A stretch of 64,000 nucleotides of DNA from Nocardia uniformis NBRC 13702 (GTDB lineage: Bacteria > Actinomycetota > Actinomycetes > Mycobacteriales > Mycobacteriaceae). Each line of letters opens with the position of its first letter. Within the stretch, counting starts at the first letter, position 1. The notes under the pieces were generated by a model, which was not told the origin of the DNA, did no database searches, and saw only the letters and a program-made list of their open reading frames with translations. Below, one piece after another: positions 7,840-16,221 of this stretch. The DNA is taken from the NCBI RefSeq assembly GCF_001613345.1, contig NZ_BDCE01000042.1:1-64000 (forward strand), read 5' to 3'. The position numbers and the translations under genes are program-made.

Positions 7840-8871
7840 TCAGCCGCGCACGGACTGCCTCGGCGTTCGGCCCGTCCATCTCCGGTAGGCGCGACTGAAA
7901 CCGGCGGCATCGTGATAGCCCAGGCGGCGGGCGATTTCGGCGAGGGTGAGGCGGTCCAGGGTGAGCAGGTCGGCGGCCAGGGTCGAGCGGACCTCGTCGA
8001 CCAGTTCACGAAAGGAGGTGCCGTCGGCGTGCAGCCGGCGGCGCAGCGTGCGCTCATCCATATGCAGGCGGGCGGCGATGGTGGCGGCGGTCGGGCCGGT
8101 ATCGAGTTCGGCAAGGATGAGCGAGCGCACGCGCGCCGCGATTCCGCGGCGGGCTCGGCGCGCCTCGAGCATGCGACGACACTGCTCCTCCAGCATCAGC
8201 GCGGTGGTCGAATCCGCCTGCGGGAGCGGCTGATCCAGTAGATCGGCCGCGAAGATCACCCGGTGGTCGGCGGCGCCGGTGCGCAGGTCGACGCCGGGCA
8301 GGAGGCCACGCAGCGCGGCGGCGCGCGATGCGGTGAAGGCCGTCTCGACCCGCATGCCCCGCCTGACCCCGATCGCGTACGGGGTGAGGACGGCGATCTT
8401 GGTCAGTTCCCGTTCGACGAAGAAATCGCGGACATCGAAGGGGATTTCGGCATCGTCGAAGACGACGGCCAGATCTGGTCCATCCGGTTCCACAATCGGC
8501 TGGATGAATGCGAACGACAGTTCGGCGTAGCGCACGCCCAGGCGAATCGCTTCGCGCACGCTGGCACTGGAGAGCATCGCGTAACCCCAGACACCGAGTG
8601 TGCCGACCGTGTACCGCAGTCCGGCCGCCGCCCCGAGTCCGACGCTGTCGCCGACGCGCCCGATGATGGCGCGGGCGATGGCGAGTTCCTGCCCTGCTTC
8701 GACGAAGGTGTCGGGCCGCTCCAGATCGGTTCGGGTCAGGCCGGTACCGGCCAGGCATTCGGCCGCGGTCAGTCCGTGTTCATTGCCGAGTTCGAGGAGG
8801 ATCCGCGCGGCTGCGGGGCCGCGCGGATGATCCCAGGTAGCCGGGTGAATCGTCTTCGCGCTCTCGGTCAT
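7840..8871 (-). CDS. AraC family transcriptional regulator (Arabinose_bd type)
   Basis: The N-terminal two thirds is the Arabinose_bd-type sensor (AARILLELGNEHGL, then GLRYTVGTLGVWGYAMLSS). The C-terminus is a double HTH: TAATIAARLHMDERTLRRRLHADGTSF, then LAEIARRLGYHDAAGFSRAYRRWTGRTP. Such regulators usually activate a neighbouring catabolic gene; here the divergent monooxygenase at 8942 is the obvious target. An in-frame ATG at 8907 would leave only 34 bases for two divergent promoters, so I prefer 8871. A small inverted repeat (TGTC-N7-GACA) overlaps the preferred start. Confidence 0.85.
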   Translation of the reverse strand: MTESAKTIHPATWDHPRGPAAARILLELGNEHGLTAAECLAGTGLTRTDLERPDTFVEAGQELAIARAIIGRVGDSVGLGAAAGLRYTVGTLGVWGYAMLSSASVREAIRLGVRYAELSFAFIQPIVEPDGPDLAVVFDDAEIPFDVRDFFVERELTKIAVLTPYAIGVRRGMRVETAFTASRAAALRGLLPGVDLRTGAADHRVIFAADLLDQPLPQADSTTALMLEEQCRRMLEARRARRGIAARVRSLILAELDTGPTAATIAARLHMDERTLRRRLHADGTSFRELVDEVRSTLAADLLTLDRLTLAEIARRLGYHDAAGFSRAYRRWTGRTPRQSVRG

Positions 8872-8941
8872 GTCCGTAAATGACAATAGATGACCCGGAG
8901 CGGACATCGTGCGAAATCAGTCCCGCTTCTAGCGTCGAACC

Positions 8942-10426
8942 ATGACGAGCAGGGCAGTGTCGGTCGCGATTATCGGGGCCGGATTCGGTGGACTGGCGGC
9001 GGCGATCGAACTGGATCGCCATGGAATCCATGACTACACCGTCTTCGAGCGCGGTGATTCCGCAGGCGGGGTGTGGCGGGCGAACTCCTATCCGGGCGCG
9101 GCATGCGATGTACCCTCCCCCATCTACTCGCTCTCCTACGCGCTGGAGACGGAGTGGTCGCGACGATTCGGTACGCAACCGGAGATCCATCGGTATCTGG
9201 TGCACACCGCCGATCAATACGGGGTGACCCCGCGGATTCGGTTCAACACCGATGTCACCTCGGCCGCATTCGACGAGGAGTCGGGGCGCTGGCGGGTCGA
9301 GACCGCCGATGGGGCGATCACGCATTTCGACGCTCTCATCTGCGCCACCGGGCAGTTGTCGCGACCGAAGCTGCCGGAACTCGAGGGTATGGATACCTTC
9401 GGCGGTGTCCAATTCCATTCGGCGGAATGGGATCACAGCGTCGATCTCACCGGTAAACGGGTGGCGGTCGTGGGTAGCGGAGCCAGCGCGGTCCAGGTGG
9501 TGCCCGCGATCGTCGACCAGGTCGAGAAGTTGAGCGTGGTGCAGCGCTCCGCGTACTGGGTGGGCAACAAGTGGGACCGTCGCACCAATCCGACCGTACG
9601 CAGGCTGCTCGGCACCATCCCCGGACTGGCCCGATGGCAGCACAATCTCGAATGGCTGTGGTACGAATCGCGCGCACCCTTCGTCGCACGGTGGGCGGAG
9701 CCGGTGCAGATCGGGTTCGAGCTGTGGTTGAAGTTCAAGATCCGCCGAGAGATCCGCGATCCGGCATTGCGGGCGGCGGTGACGCCGAAGTACCGCTTCG
9801 GCTGCAATCGAGTGCTGCTGTCCAATGCCTGGTATCCGGCCCTGGACCGCGACCAGGTGACGCTGCATTCACACGGCGTGGAACGGGTGACCGAACACGG
9901 GCTGCTGCTGTCCGACGGCACCGAGGTCGCCGCCGATGTGATTGTCTGGTGCACCGGGTTCACCGCCAGCGAGTACCTCGCCCCGATGGATATCACCGGC
10001 CGGGACGGGCGAAACCTGCACGCCGAGTGGAAGTCCGGGCCGTACGCCCATCTCGGCATCACTGTTTCCGGCTATCCCAACCTGTTCCTGATGTTCGGGC
10101 CCAATACCGGCTCCATCACCAACACCATCACCTTCATGCTGGAGAAGCAGGCGCGCTATTCCCGCATGGCGATCGAGCGCATCGCCGAACGCGGCGGCTG
10201 GCTCGATGTGCGCCGGGAGGCACAGGACGCCTACAACGAACAATTGCAGAACACCTTGCAGCGCACCGTATTCACGAGCGGCTGTCCCGGGTGGTACCAC
10301 ACCGACGAGGGCAAGGTCATCGCTGTCTGGCCGGGTTCACACGTCGGCTATGCCCGCGCGACCCGGGCGGTGGATTTCAGCCAGTACGAGCACGGCGGAA
10401 CACGAGAAGCAATGGCGGAGCGGTGA
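8942..10426 (+). CDS. Flavin-containing Baeyer-Villiger-type monooxygenase
   Basis: This 494-residue protein has an N-terminal FAD site GAGFGG (residues 11-16), a second NADPH-binding motif GSGASA near 179, and between them the BVMO fingerprint F-x-G-x3-H-x3-W-D near residues 150-161. Class B monooxygenases insert oxygen next to ketones to give esters or lactones, or oxidise heteroatoms. It is divergent from an AraC activator. Its 3' end overlaps the convergent membrane-protein gene by 50 bases. Confidence 0.88.
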   Translation: MTSRAVSVAIIGAGFGGLAAAIELDRHGIHDYTVFERGDSAGGVWRANSYPGAACDVPSPIYSLSYALETEWSRRFGTQPEIHRYLVHTADQYGVTPRIRFNTDVTSAAFDEESGRWRVETADGAITHFDALICATGQLSRPKLPELEGMDTFGGVQFHSAEWDHSVDLTGKRVAVVGSGASAVQVVPAIVDQVEKLSVVQRSAYWVGNKWDRRTNPTVRRLLGTIPGLARWQHNLEWLWYESRAPFVARWAEPVQIGFELWLKFKIRREIRDPALRAAVTPKYRFGCNRVLLSNAWYPALDRDQVTLHSHGVERVTEHGLLLSDGTEVAADVIVWCTGFTASEYLAPMDITGRDGRNLHAEWKSGPYAHLGITVSGYPNLFLMFGPNTGSITNTITFMLEKQARYSRMAIERIAERGGWLDVRREAQDAYNEQLQNTLQRTVFTSGCPGWYHTDEGKVIAVWPGSHVGYARATRAVDFSQYEHGGTREAMAER

Positions 10427-10985
10427 ATCCGCGCCGCTGGTTGTCACGCGGTTCACGTCGTCCCGAGCCCCGTTCGGTGGCGACGAGGGCCGCGAGCAAC
10501 ACCGCCTCCCCCGCGTTCCCGAGTGGCGGTACCGCGAACGCGGCGGCCGAGGCAGCGATCAGTACCAGCGTCGCGAGCGCGAGCCAAGGCCAGCCCGCCC
10601 TGCGCCACAGCATAATTCCGGCGATCAACAGCACAGCGGACACGACCAGCGCCGGAAAAGGGGGACCCGAAGGCGTCTCCGGAACGTAGCGGAGCGTCCC
10701 CGCGTACTCGCGCGGTATCAGACTCAGGTGGACGAGGTCCTCCAGCACACCCCAGATGACCAAGGCCCCGGCGAACAGCCACGCCCAGACCCGTCGGCCG
10801 GGCAGCAACCACTCCCCCGCCCACACCACCAACAACGGCGTCAATACCACGTGCCCGACAAACCGCCCCACACTCATCCCGTGCAGCGTCGCCCCCTCAC
10901 CGATCAGGGCACCGAGCCCGAAAACCGCTGAGTCATAAGCAAGCCCGAGCCCGACCAACACGAGCAGCCATACCCGGGGCGGCAT
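10377..10985 (-). CDS. Integral membrane protein, unknown function
   Basis: About 203 residues with five predicted membrane helices, including VWLLVLVGLGLAYDSAVF, FVGHVVLTPLLVVWAGEW, VWAWLFAGALVIWGVLEDL, ALVVSAVLLIAGIMLW and LALATLVLIAASAAAFAV. I do not recognise the family. ATG 10985 is preceded by GGTGA; an alternative GTG at 10994 overlaps the thioesterase stop as GTGA. It is the second gene of the thioesterase operon. Confidence 0.7.
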   Translation of the reverse strand: MPPRVWLLVLVGLGLAYDSAVFGLGALIGEGATLHGMSVGRFVGHVVLTPLLVVWAGEWLLPGRRVWAWLFAGALVIWGVLEDLVHLSLIPREYAGTLRYVPETPSGPPFPALVVSAVLLIAGIMLWRRAGWPWLALATLVLIAASAAAFAVPPLGNAGEAVLLAALVATERGSGRREPRDNQRRGFTAPPLLLVFRRARTG

Positions 10986-10990
10986 GCCGT

Positions 10991-11815
10991 TCACCCGAGG
11001 CTCGGTTCCGGAAATGACCGTTCGTCTGCGAAGGCGGCCAGATCCACCTGGCGGCGAGCATTCGAGATCCCGGTGACAATGCACGTACCCAGCGGCCCCG
11101 ACCGGTCGTACATGGTGGCGGTGGCGACGGCGATCCCATTCGCCGCGACCTGATCCAGGGCCCGCAACCCCACCTCGGCCCCCGCTGGCAGACGCGACAG
11201 GGTCACCGTCACATCGGTATTGATGTACCCCACACCCTCAGTCCCCCAATTGCACACCAGATTGGTCGAATCACCGATAAAACCCGCCCGCTGGAATGCC
11301 GTGATGGGCTCGCCCTCCACCAATTCGGGCAGGTTGTGCCACACGCATTTGCGTTCACCGTTCTGACTCGCGGCGAAATCACCGGTCCACTCCAGCTCCC
11401 CGGACTTGAACAATGGCGGATCGCCATGGACGCCCATCAGTCGTTGCTCCGGTACCGGCAACTCCCGGGTCGCCTGCCACACCTCCCCCGGAGGTTGCTC
11501 CGCAACGGTCAAATACATCACGCTCGCCCGCGCCCGCACCTGGTCACGCTGCACAATCGTCGCATCGATCACCCGCACCCGATTGCCGTCCCGAACCACC
11601 TCGCTGCGCAACCGAATCGGCTCATTGAGCACCGGCCGAAACAAATCAACGGTGAACCGCGCCGGAATGAACCCCACCCCCGGACTGTGCCCCTCCAATT
11701 CCCGAGCCAGCAGCCCGCACACCCCGGTCCCACCGATCTGGTTGGCCGCCCACGGACTGACCATCATCTCGGTCGCGAGATAGTAATCGTCGACCTTGGT
11801 AAAGAACGCCACCAC
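10991..11815 (-). CDS. Acyl-CoA thioesterase-like (double hotdog) protein
   Basis: This 274-residue protein has the layout of TesB-like / 4HBT_3 proteins. The N-terminal hotdog carries GGTGVCGLLARELEGH and FIPARFTVDLFRPVLNEPI; the C-terminal half has EPITAFQRAGFIGDSTNLVCNWGTEGVGYINTDVTVTL. Likely role: hydrolysis of acyl-CoA thioesters. GTG 11815 is the start. A KstR-like box lies 39 bases upstream, which would place it with sterol or fatty-acid catabolism. Confidence 0.7.
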   Translation of the reverse strand: MVAFFTKVDDYYLATEMMVSPWAANQIGGTGVCGLLARELEGHSPGVGFIPARFTVDLFRPVLNEPIRLRSEVVRDGNRVRVIDATIVQRDQVRARASVMYLTVAEQPPGEVWQATRELPVPEQRLMGVHGDPPLFKSGELEWTGDFAASQNGERKCVWHNLPELVEGEPITAFQRAGFIGDSTNLVCNWGTEGVGYINTDVTVTLSRLPAGAEVGLRALDQVAANGIAVATATMYDRSGPLGTCIVTGISNARRQVDLAAFADERSFPEPSLG

Positions 11816-11854
11816 CGTGTCCGACCTCTTTCCTCACATCAAGATTCCTCGAAT

Positions 11855-11868
11855 TAGAACACGTTTCA
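11855..11868. promoter_or_regulatory. KstR-like operator box
   Basis: The 14-base sequence matches the mycobacterial/rhodococcal KstR consensus TnnAACnnGTTnnA at every fixed position (core AAC-AC-GTT). It lies between the thioesterase start (11815) and the divergent YdcF-like gene (11927). KstR is a TetR repressor of cholesterol catabolism genes; no kstR gene is in the window. Confidence 0.5.
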
Positions 11869-11926
11869 ATACTGGATTGAAGGACCTGAGCGGGGTGCGA
11901 GGTCACGCCTGTGCTTGGCTGGACCG

Positions 11927-12511
11927 GTGCGGAAACGGACCTGGTTCACCAGCACCAGCCTCGTACTGCTCCTGCTCTGGGGCGAGTGGGCGAATTGGCG
12001 GGCATCGCGCAGGTTCGTGGGATCGGCCACCGGACCCGCCGAGGCCGTCGTAGTACTGGGATATCGCAATACCGGGACACGCGCCAACCCGATGAACCGG
12101 TGGCGGGTGCGGGCGGGGCTACGGTCCGTCGATCCGGATGCGGCCGAGAGTCGGCTGATCCTGTGTGGTGGGGCGTGTGCGGGCCCGTATAGCGAGGCCG
12201 CGCTGATGGCGCGGTACGCCGTCGACACCTGCGGATACCGCGGGGAGCCCGTCCTCGAGGAGCTGAGCCGAAGCACCTGGGAGAACATCGCTTTCGCGAT
12301 TCCATATCTGGAAGACGTCGACCGGATCAAGATCGTCTCGATTCCCATGCATGCCGAGAAGGGCCGGCGCTATCTGCTGCGGCAGCGGCCGGACCTGGCG
12401 GCGCGCCTGGTACCCGGCGCGGAATATCGGTTCGGCGACTGGATGCCGCTGAAACCATTGGCCGCGCTCTATGGACTGCGTAGGGACGCCGACCGGGCGG
12501 CTTCCGGGTAA
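11927..12511 (+). CDS. YdcF-like DUF218 family protein, membrane-anchored
   Basis: About 194 residues. An N-terminal hydrophobic segment (STSLVLLLLWGEWANW) precedes a DUF218/SanA-like domain with AVVVLGYRN, RLILCGGAC, an ELSRSTWENI segment and KIVSIPMHAEKGRRYL. These proteins are thought to act on envelope lipids or nucleotides, but the reaction is poorly defined. GTG 11927 is preferred over upstream TTG. Confidence 0.65.
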   Translation: MRKRTWFTSTSLVLLLLWGEWANWRASRRFVGSATGPAEAVVVLGYRNTGTRANPMNRWRVRAGLRSVDPDAAESRLILCGGACAGPYSEAALMARYAVDTCGYRGEPVLEELSRSTWENIAFAIPYLEDVDRIKIVSIPMHAEKGRRYLLRQRPDLAARLVPGAEYRFGDWMPLKPLAALYGLRRDADRAASG

Positions 12512-12586
12512 TCACCGCCGCATGACCAACCAGACCACGCAACCGAGTTGAGCCGCGGCCAAGAGCACCAGTGCCATGGAAAGCAT
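12512..12586 (-). CDS. Possible 24-residue single-pass membrane peptide
   Basis: This reading frame starts two bases after the hydantoinase stop (TGA-CC-ATG) and encodes one hydrophobic segment (SMALVLLAAAQLGCVVWLVM) ended by RR. Position and composition suggest a translationally coupled small membrane protein. Chance coding is possible because there is no independent ribosome site. Confidence 0.3.
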   Translation of the reverse strand: MLSMALVLLAAAQLGCVVWLVMRR

Positions 12587-12588
12587 GG

Positions 12589-14052
12589 TCAGACCGGACC
12601 GCGACGGAGGTAGCGGCCGCGGGGGTCGCCCTGGACTTTGCCGTCGCGGTAGATGGTGTGACCGCGCAGGAAGACGTCGGTGACTCGGGCGTTCATGGTG
12701 AAGCCTTCGAACGGTGTGTATTCCTGGGCGGATTCGGAGTCGGCGGCCCGGACTGTCCATTCGGCGGTCGGGTCGATCAGGACGATATCGGCATCGAACC
12801 CCTCCGCGATGGTTCCCTTACCGGTCAGACCGTAGCGCTGGGCCGGGTTCCAGGCGGTCAGTTCGGCTATGCGCGACAGCGGCACACCGCGCTTGGCACC
12901 CTCGCCCACCAGACCCGGCAGCAGGTATTCGGCACCGCCGAAACCGGATTTGGCGGCGAAGATATCGTCGCGATCGGGGCCGAACTTCTGTTCATCGCGG
13001 CAGCAGGCGTGATCGCTGACCACCCAGTCGATTTCGCCTGCCAGGAGATGCTGCCAGAGCGCTTCGACGTCGGAGCGTTCGCGCAAGGGTGGGTTCACCT
13101 TGCCGCCGAGACCGTGGGCGGTGTCGACGTCGGCGAGCAGGTGGCCGATGGTGACCTCACGGCGGAAGTCCACGTGCGGGAAGGCCGTCGCCATGGTGAG
13201 CGCCGCCTCGACAGCCTTGGCCGAGGACAGGTGCAGCAGGTTGATATTCGCCAGGCCGGTCTCATGGGCAAGATAGGAGGCCATGGTGATGGCCAGACCC
13301 TCGGAATGCGGCGGGCGTGACGCGCTGTAGGCGCGGAGGCCGGTGAGGTTGCCTTCGCGCTCGACCATTTCCGTGTAGGCGGTCATGATCTCGGCCGTCT
13401 CGCAATGCAGTGACAGCGAGAGGCGGTTGCCGAAACGTTTACGCGCACTGTGGATTCCACGCATGACGAACTCGAAGTGCGCCAGGTCGTAGCGCTCGGC
13501 GGGCGGGATCATCAGGAAGTCGGCCTGGTCGGCGGAACGGCCGTGCAGGCCGTGACCGCCGTAGAACATGAAGATCTTGAACGAGGTAACGCCGAAGTCC
13601 TCGATCAGGGACGGTATTTCGGCAATATGTTCGGCGGTCATGGGGGCCAGATGCAGGGCGTGGTCCACGAATGACCGCCCGGCCATCCGGTCGAGCACCT
13701 CGGGGACGAAGTCGCGGTACGCGCCGCCACGGTTGAGGTAGTAGCGGCCGGTGCGCATATAGGTGATCGAGGTGGTGACACCGCCCTGGGCGCAGGCGCG
13801 ACTCTCGCTCTCGGTATCGGCGGACAGCTCCTGATAGATGCCCCAGTGCTGATGCGCGTCGACCACCCCGGGGAAGGCCAGCAGGCCCTGGGCATCCACC
13901 ACACGCTCGGCACCCGCGGTCGGCAGGTTGGATCCGATCCGGGCGATCACGCCATCGGCGACGGCGATATCCACCGGCTCCGGATGGTCGGTGGACGGGT
14001 CGCCCGGGCGCACCACGCGGGCGTTCCGGATCAGCAGGTCGGTCGCCGCCAC
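12589..14052 (-). CDS. Dihydropyrimidinase/hydantoinase-like amidohydrolase
   Basis: This 487-residue amidohydrolase has the metal motif DAHQHWG near residue 65, a probable carboxylated lysine in TSFKIFMFYGG near 158, LHLSSAKAVE near 275, and VVSDHACC near 350 with the late metal-binding Asp. The dihydroorotase/hydantoinase group opens cyclic amides or imides, or hydrolyses carbamoyl groups. Its start lies 12 bases from a three-half-site operator (14064) and it is divergent from a CoA-transferase operon. The cyclic substrate is unknown. Confidence 0.82.
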   Translation of the reverse strand: MAATDLLIRNARVVRPGDPSTDHPEPVDIAVADGVIARIGSNLPTAGAERVVDAQGLLAFPGVVDAHQHWGIYQELSADTESESRACAQGGVTTSITYMRTGRYYLNRGGAYRDFVPEVLDRMAGRSFVDHALHLAPMTAEHIAEIPSLIEDFGVTSFKIFMFYGGHGLHGRSADQADFLMIPPAERYDLAHFEFVMRGIHSARKRFGNRLSLSLHCETAEIMTAYTEMVEREGNLTGLRAYSASRPPHSEGLAITMASYLAHETGLANINLLHLSSAKAVEAALTMATAFPHVDFRREVTIGHLLADVDTAHGLGGKVNPPLRERSDVEALWQHLLAGEIDWVVSDHACCRDEQKFGPDRDDIFAAKSGFGGAEYLLPGLVGEGAKRGVPLSRIAELTAWNPAQRYGLTGKGTIAEGFDADIVLIDPTAEWTVRAADSESAQEYTPFEGFTMNARVTDVFLRGHTIYRDGKVQGDPRGRYLRRGPV

Positions 14053-14063
14053 GATTCACTCCA

Positions 14064-14088
14064 GTTTCTCTGTGCGAAACATCTTTAC
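14064..14088. promoter_or_regulatory. Putative IclR operator 1
   Basis: GTTTC-N7-GAAAC-N3-TTTAC: the first two half-sites are perfect and the third matches 3 of 5. It is 12 bases upstream of the hydantoinase start. See the IclR gene at 23526. Confidence 0.6.
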
Positions 14089-14148
14089 CAATTTTGCGAT
14101 CATCGCAGTACTATGCGCTGATAGTCAATGCCGCACAGCCACTCTCGC

Positions 14149-14173
14149 GTTTCGGTGTGGGAAACAATCTGGC
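14149..14173. promoter_or_regulatory. Putative IclR operator 2
   Basis: GTTTC-N7-GAAAC is perfect; the third half-site at +3 is degenerate (CTGGC). It ends 21 bases before the CoA-transferase start at 14195. Confidence 0.55.
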
Positions 14174-14194
14174 GGCAAGGTGAGGAGTTGAGCG

Positions 14195-15382
14195 ATGGAC
14201 GGTCCATTGTCGGGAATCCGGGTGTTGGATGTGGCGACACTGTTCGCCGGGCCGTTGGCGGCGACGATGTTGGCCGATTTCGGGGCCGAGGTCGTGAAGA
14301 TCGAGCACCCACAGGGCGATCCGGTGCGCAGCCACGGCGCACAACGTGACGGGGTCGGACTGTGGTGGAAGATGCTGGGGCGGGGCAAGAAATCGGTGAC
14401 GCTGTACCTGGGCTCCCCCGAGGGCCAGGAACTCTTCCGACGGATGGTCGCCGACGCGGATGTGGTGATCGAGAATTTCCGGCCCGGGACCCTGGAACGC
14501 TGGGGGCTCGGGTATTCCGAACTGCGCGAGATCAATCCGCGACTGGTACTGGCCCGGGTCACTGGATTCGGTCAGATCGGACCGTACGCGAGCCGTCCCG
14601 GGTTCGGGACACTGGCCGAGGCCATGAGCGGTTTCGCCGCCATCACCGGCGACGCGGATGGCCCACCCACCCTGCCACCCTTCGGACTGGCCGATGGAAT
14701 CGCCGCGCTGGCAACCTCTTTCGCCATAATGACCGCCCTGAAGGCCTGCGACCGGGACGGACACGGCCAGCAGATCGACATGGCCATTATCGAACCGATC
14801 CTCACCCTGCTGGGCCCACAGCTCATTGCCTACGACCAACTCGGTGAACTCCAACCGCGCATGGGCAACAGATCGTCCAACAACGCGCCCCGCAATACCT
14901 ATCGCACCGCCGACGACCGTTGGGTCGCGGTATCGACCAGCGCCCAGTCGATAGCGGAACGGGTGATGCGTCTGGTGGGACGTCCCGATCTGATCGAGCG
15001 GCCGTGGTTCACCTCCGGCGCCGAAAGGGCAAAGCACGCCGATGAACTCGATGCGGCGGTGGGCGGCTGGATTGCCGAACGCGATGCCGAAGAGGTGGTG
15101 CGCGCTTTCGAGAAGGCCGAGGCCGCCGTCGCACCCATCTACACCGCCGCCGATGTACTGGCCGATCCGCAGTTTCGAGCGCTGGGCACCATCGCCGAAC
15201 TGCCCGACGACGAATTGGGAACTGTCCGAATGCAGAACGTGCTCTTCCGGCTCTCCGAAACACCGGGCCGCATCCGCTGGACCGGGCCACCACTGGGTGC
15301 GCATACCGCGGAGGTCCTGCGCGAGTACGGCGTGGATGCCGACCGGCTGGCCGAACTGCGCGCGGCGGGGGTGGTCCGATGA
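14195..15382 (+). CDS. Class III CoA-transferase (CaiB/BaiF), first copy
   Basis: This 395-residue protein has the N-terminal VLDVATLFAGPLAATMLADFGAEVVKIE signature, NFRPGTLERWGLGY, and the late C-terminal HTAEVLREYG helix typical of family III CoA-transferases. These move CoA between carboxylic acids. By eye, the position of the family catalytic Asp (after GQQIDM) appears to be Glu. It heads an operon with the cyclase and MmgE/PrpD genes (4-base overlaps) under operator 2. It probably activates a carboxylate intermediate for C-C cleavage. Confidence 0.88.
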   Translation: MDGPLSGIRVLDVATLFAGPLAATMLADFGAEVVKIEHPQGDPVRSHGAQRDGVGLWWKMLGRGKKSVTLYLGSPEGQELFRRMVADADVVIENFRPGTLERWGLGYSELREINPRLVLARVTGFGQIGPYASRPGFGTLAEAMSGFAAITGDADGPPTLPPFGLADGIAALATSFAIMTALKACDRDGHGQQIDMAIIEPILTLLGPQLIAYDQLGELQPRMGNRSSNNAPRNTYRTADDRWVAVSTSAQSIAERVMRLVGRPDLIERPWFTSGAERAKHADELDAAVGGWIAERDAEEVVRAFEKAEAAVAPIYTAADVLADPQFRALGTIAELPDDELGTVRMQNVLFRLSETPGRIRWTGPPLGAHTAEVLREYGVDADRLAELRAAGVVR

Positions 15383-16221
15383 CCACCCAGGACTCACGAG
15401 TGCAGCGCACACGGGACCCGCTGGTGCAGCTCGTGCGGGGCGGGGTGGACCTCATCGAGCTGGGTCAGCCGTTCTTCACCGGCATGCCGTGCTCCCCGAA
15501 CCACCCCGGGTTCCGAATGACACTCGCCCGAAGGCACGGTGATATGGTCCGGCCCGACGGCGGCTCCGCGGCCAATGAGATCATCGTGACCGGCGGGCAT
15601 GTCGGCACCCATATCGACGCGCTCAGTCACGTCAGCCACGATGGGTTGCTGCACGGTGGCGTCGACGCGATGGCCGCCCAGCGCGGCGGCGCGTTCACCG
15701 CGCATGGAGCCGAACACCTGCCCGGCTTCCTCCGGCGCGGCCTCCTGCTCGATATCGCCCGCCTGCGCGACACCGATACGCTCCCCGGCGGTTACGAGGT
15801 GACCGTCGACGATCTGGCACGCGCGGCACAACAGGCCGGGGTGGAACCGGAGGCCGGGGACGTAGTGCTCATACGCACCGGGTGGGCACGCCTATTCGAC
15901 ACTCCGACAGCGTATTCGGGCGGACAGTCCGGCGTACCCGGTGTAGGTGTCGAGGCCGCGCGCTGGCTCGCCGGTCGCGGTATCGCCGCCACCGGTGCCG
16001 ACACCACCGCATACGAGCGCATCGCACCCGGCGCCGGCCACAGCGTGCTGCCCGTGCACCGGGTGCTGCTGGTGGAATCCGGTATCTATATCCTCGAGCA
16101 CCTCAATCTGGAAGCGCTTGCTGCCCAAGAGCTTTTCGAGTTCGCCTTCATGCTCGCGCCGCTACGCATAGTCGGCGGAACCGGGTCGCCGGTGCGCCCA
16201 CTCGCGGCGGTGACCCGATGA
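15379..16221 (+). CDS. Cyclase family protein (kynurenine formamidase-like)
   Basis: This 280-residue protein has the metal-binding signature HVGTHIDALSHV near residues 73-84, preceded by a GQPFFTGMP loop and followed by GDVVLIRTGWA, all typical of the metal-dependent cyclase / formamidase family. Members hydrolyse amide or lactone bonds. Its ATG overlaps the CoA-transferase stop. The role here is inferred to be ring or amide hydrolysis in the same pathway. Confidence 0.83.
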   Translation: MTTQDSRVQRTRDPLVQLVRGGVDLIELGQPFFTGMPCSPNHPGFRMTLARRHGDMVRPDGGSAANEIIVTGGHVGTHIDALSHVSHDGLLHGGVDAMAAQRGGAFTAHGAEHLPGFLRRGLLLDIARLRDTDTLPGGYEVTVDDLARAAQQAGVEPEAGDVVLIRTGWARLFDTPTAYSGGQSGVPGVGVEAARWLAGRGIAATGADTTAYERIAPGAGHSVLPVHRVLLVESGIYILEHLNLEALAAQELFEFAFMLAPLRIVGGTGSPVRPLAAVTR

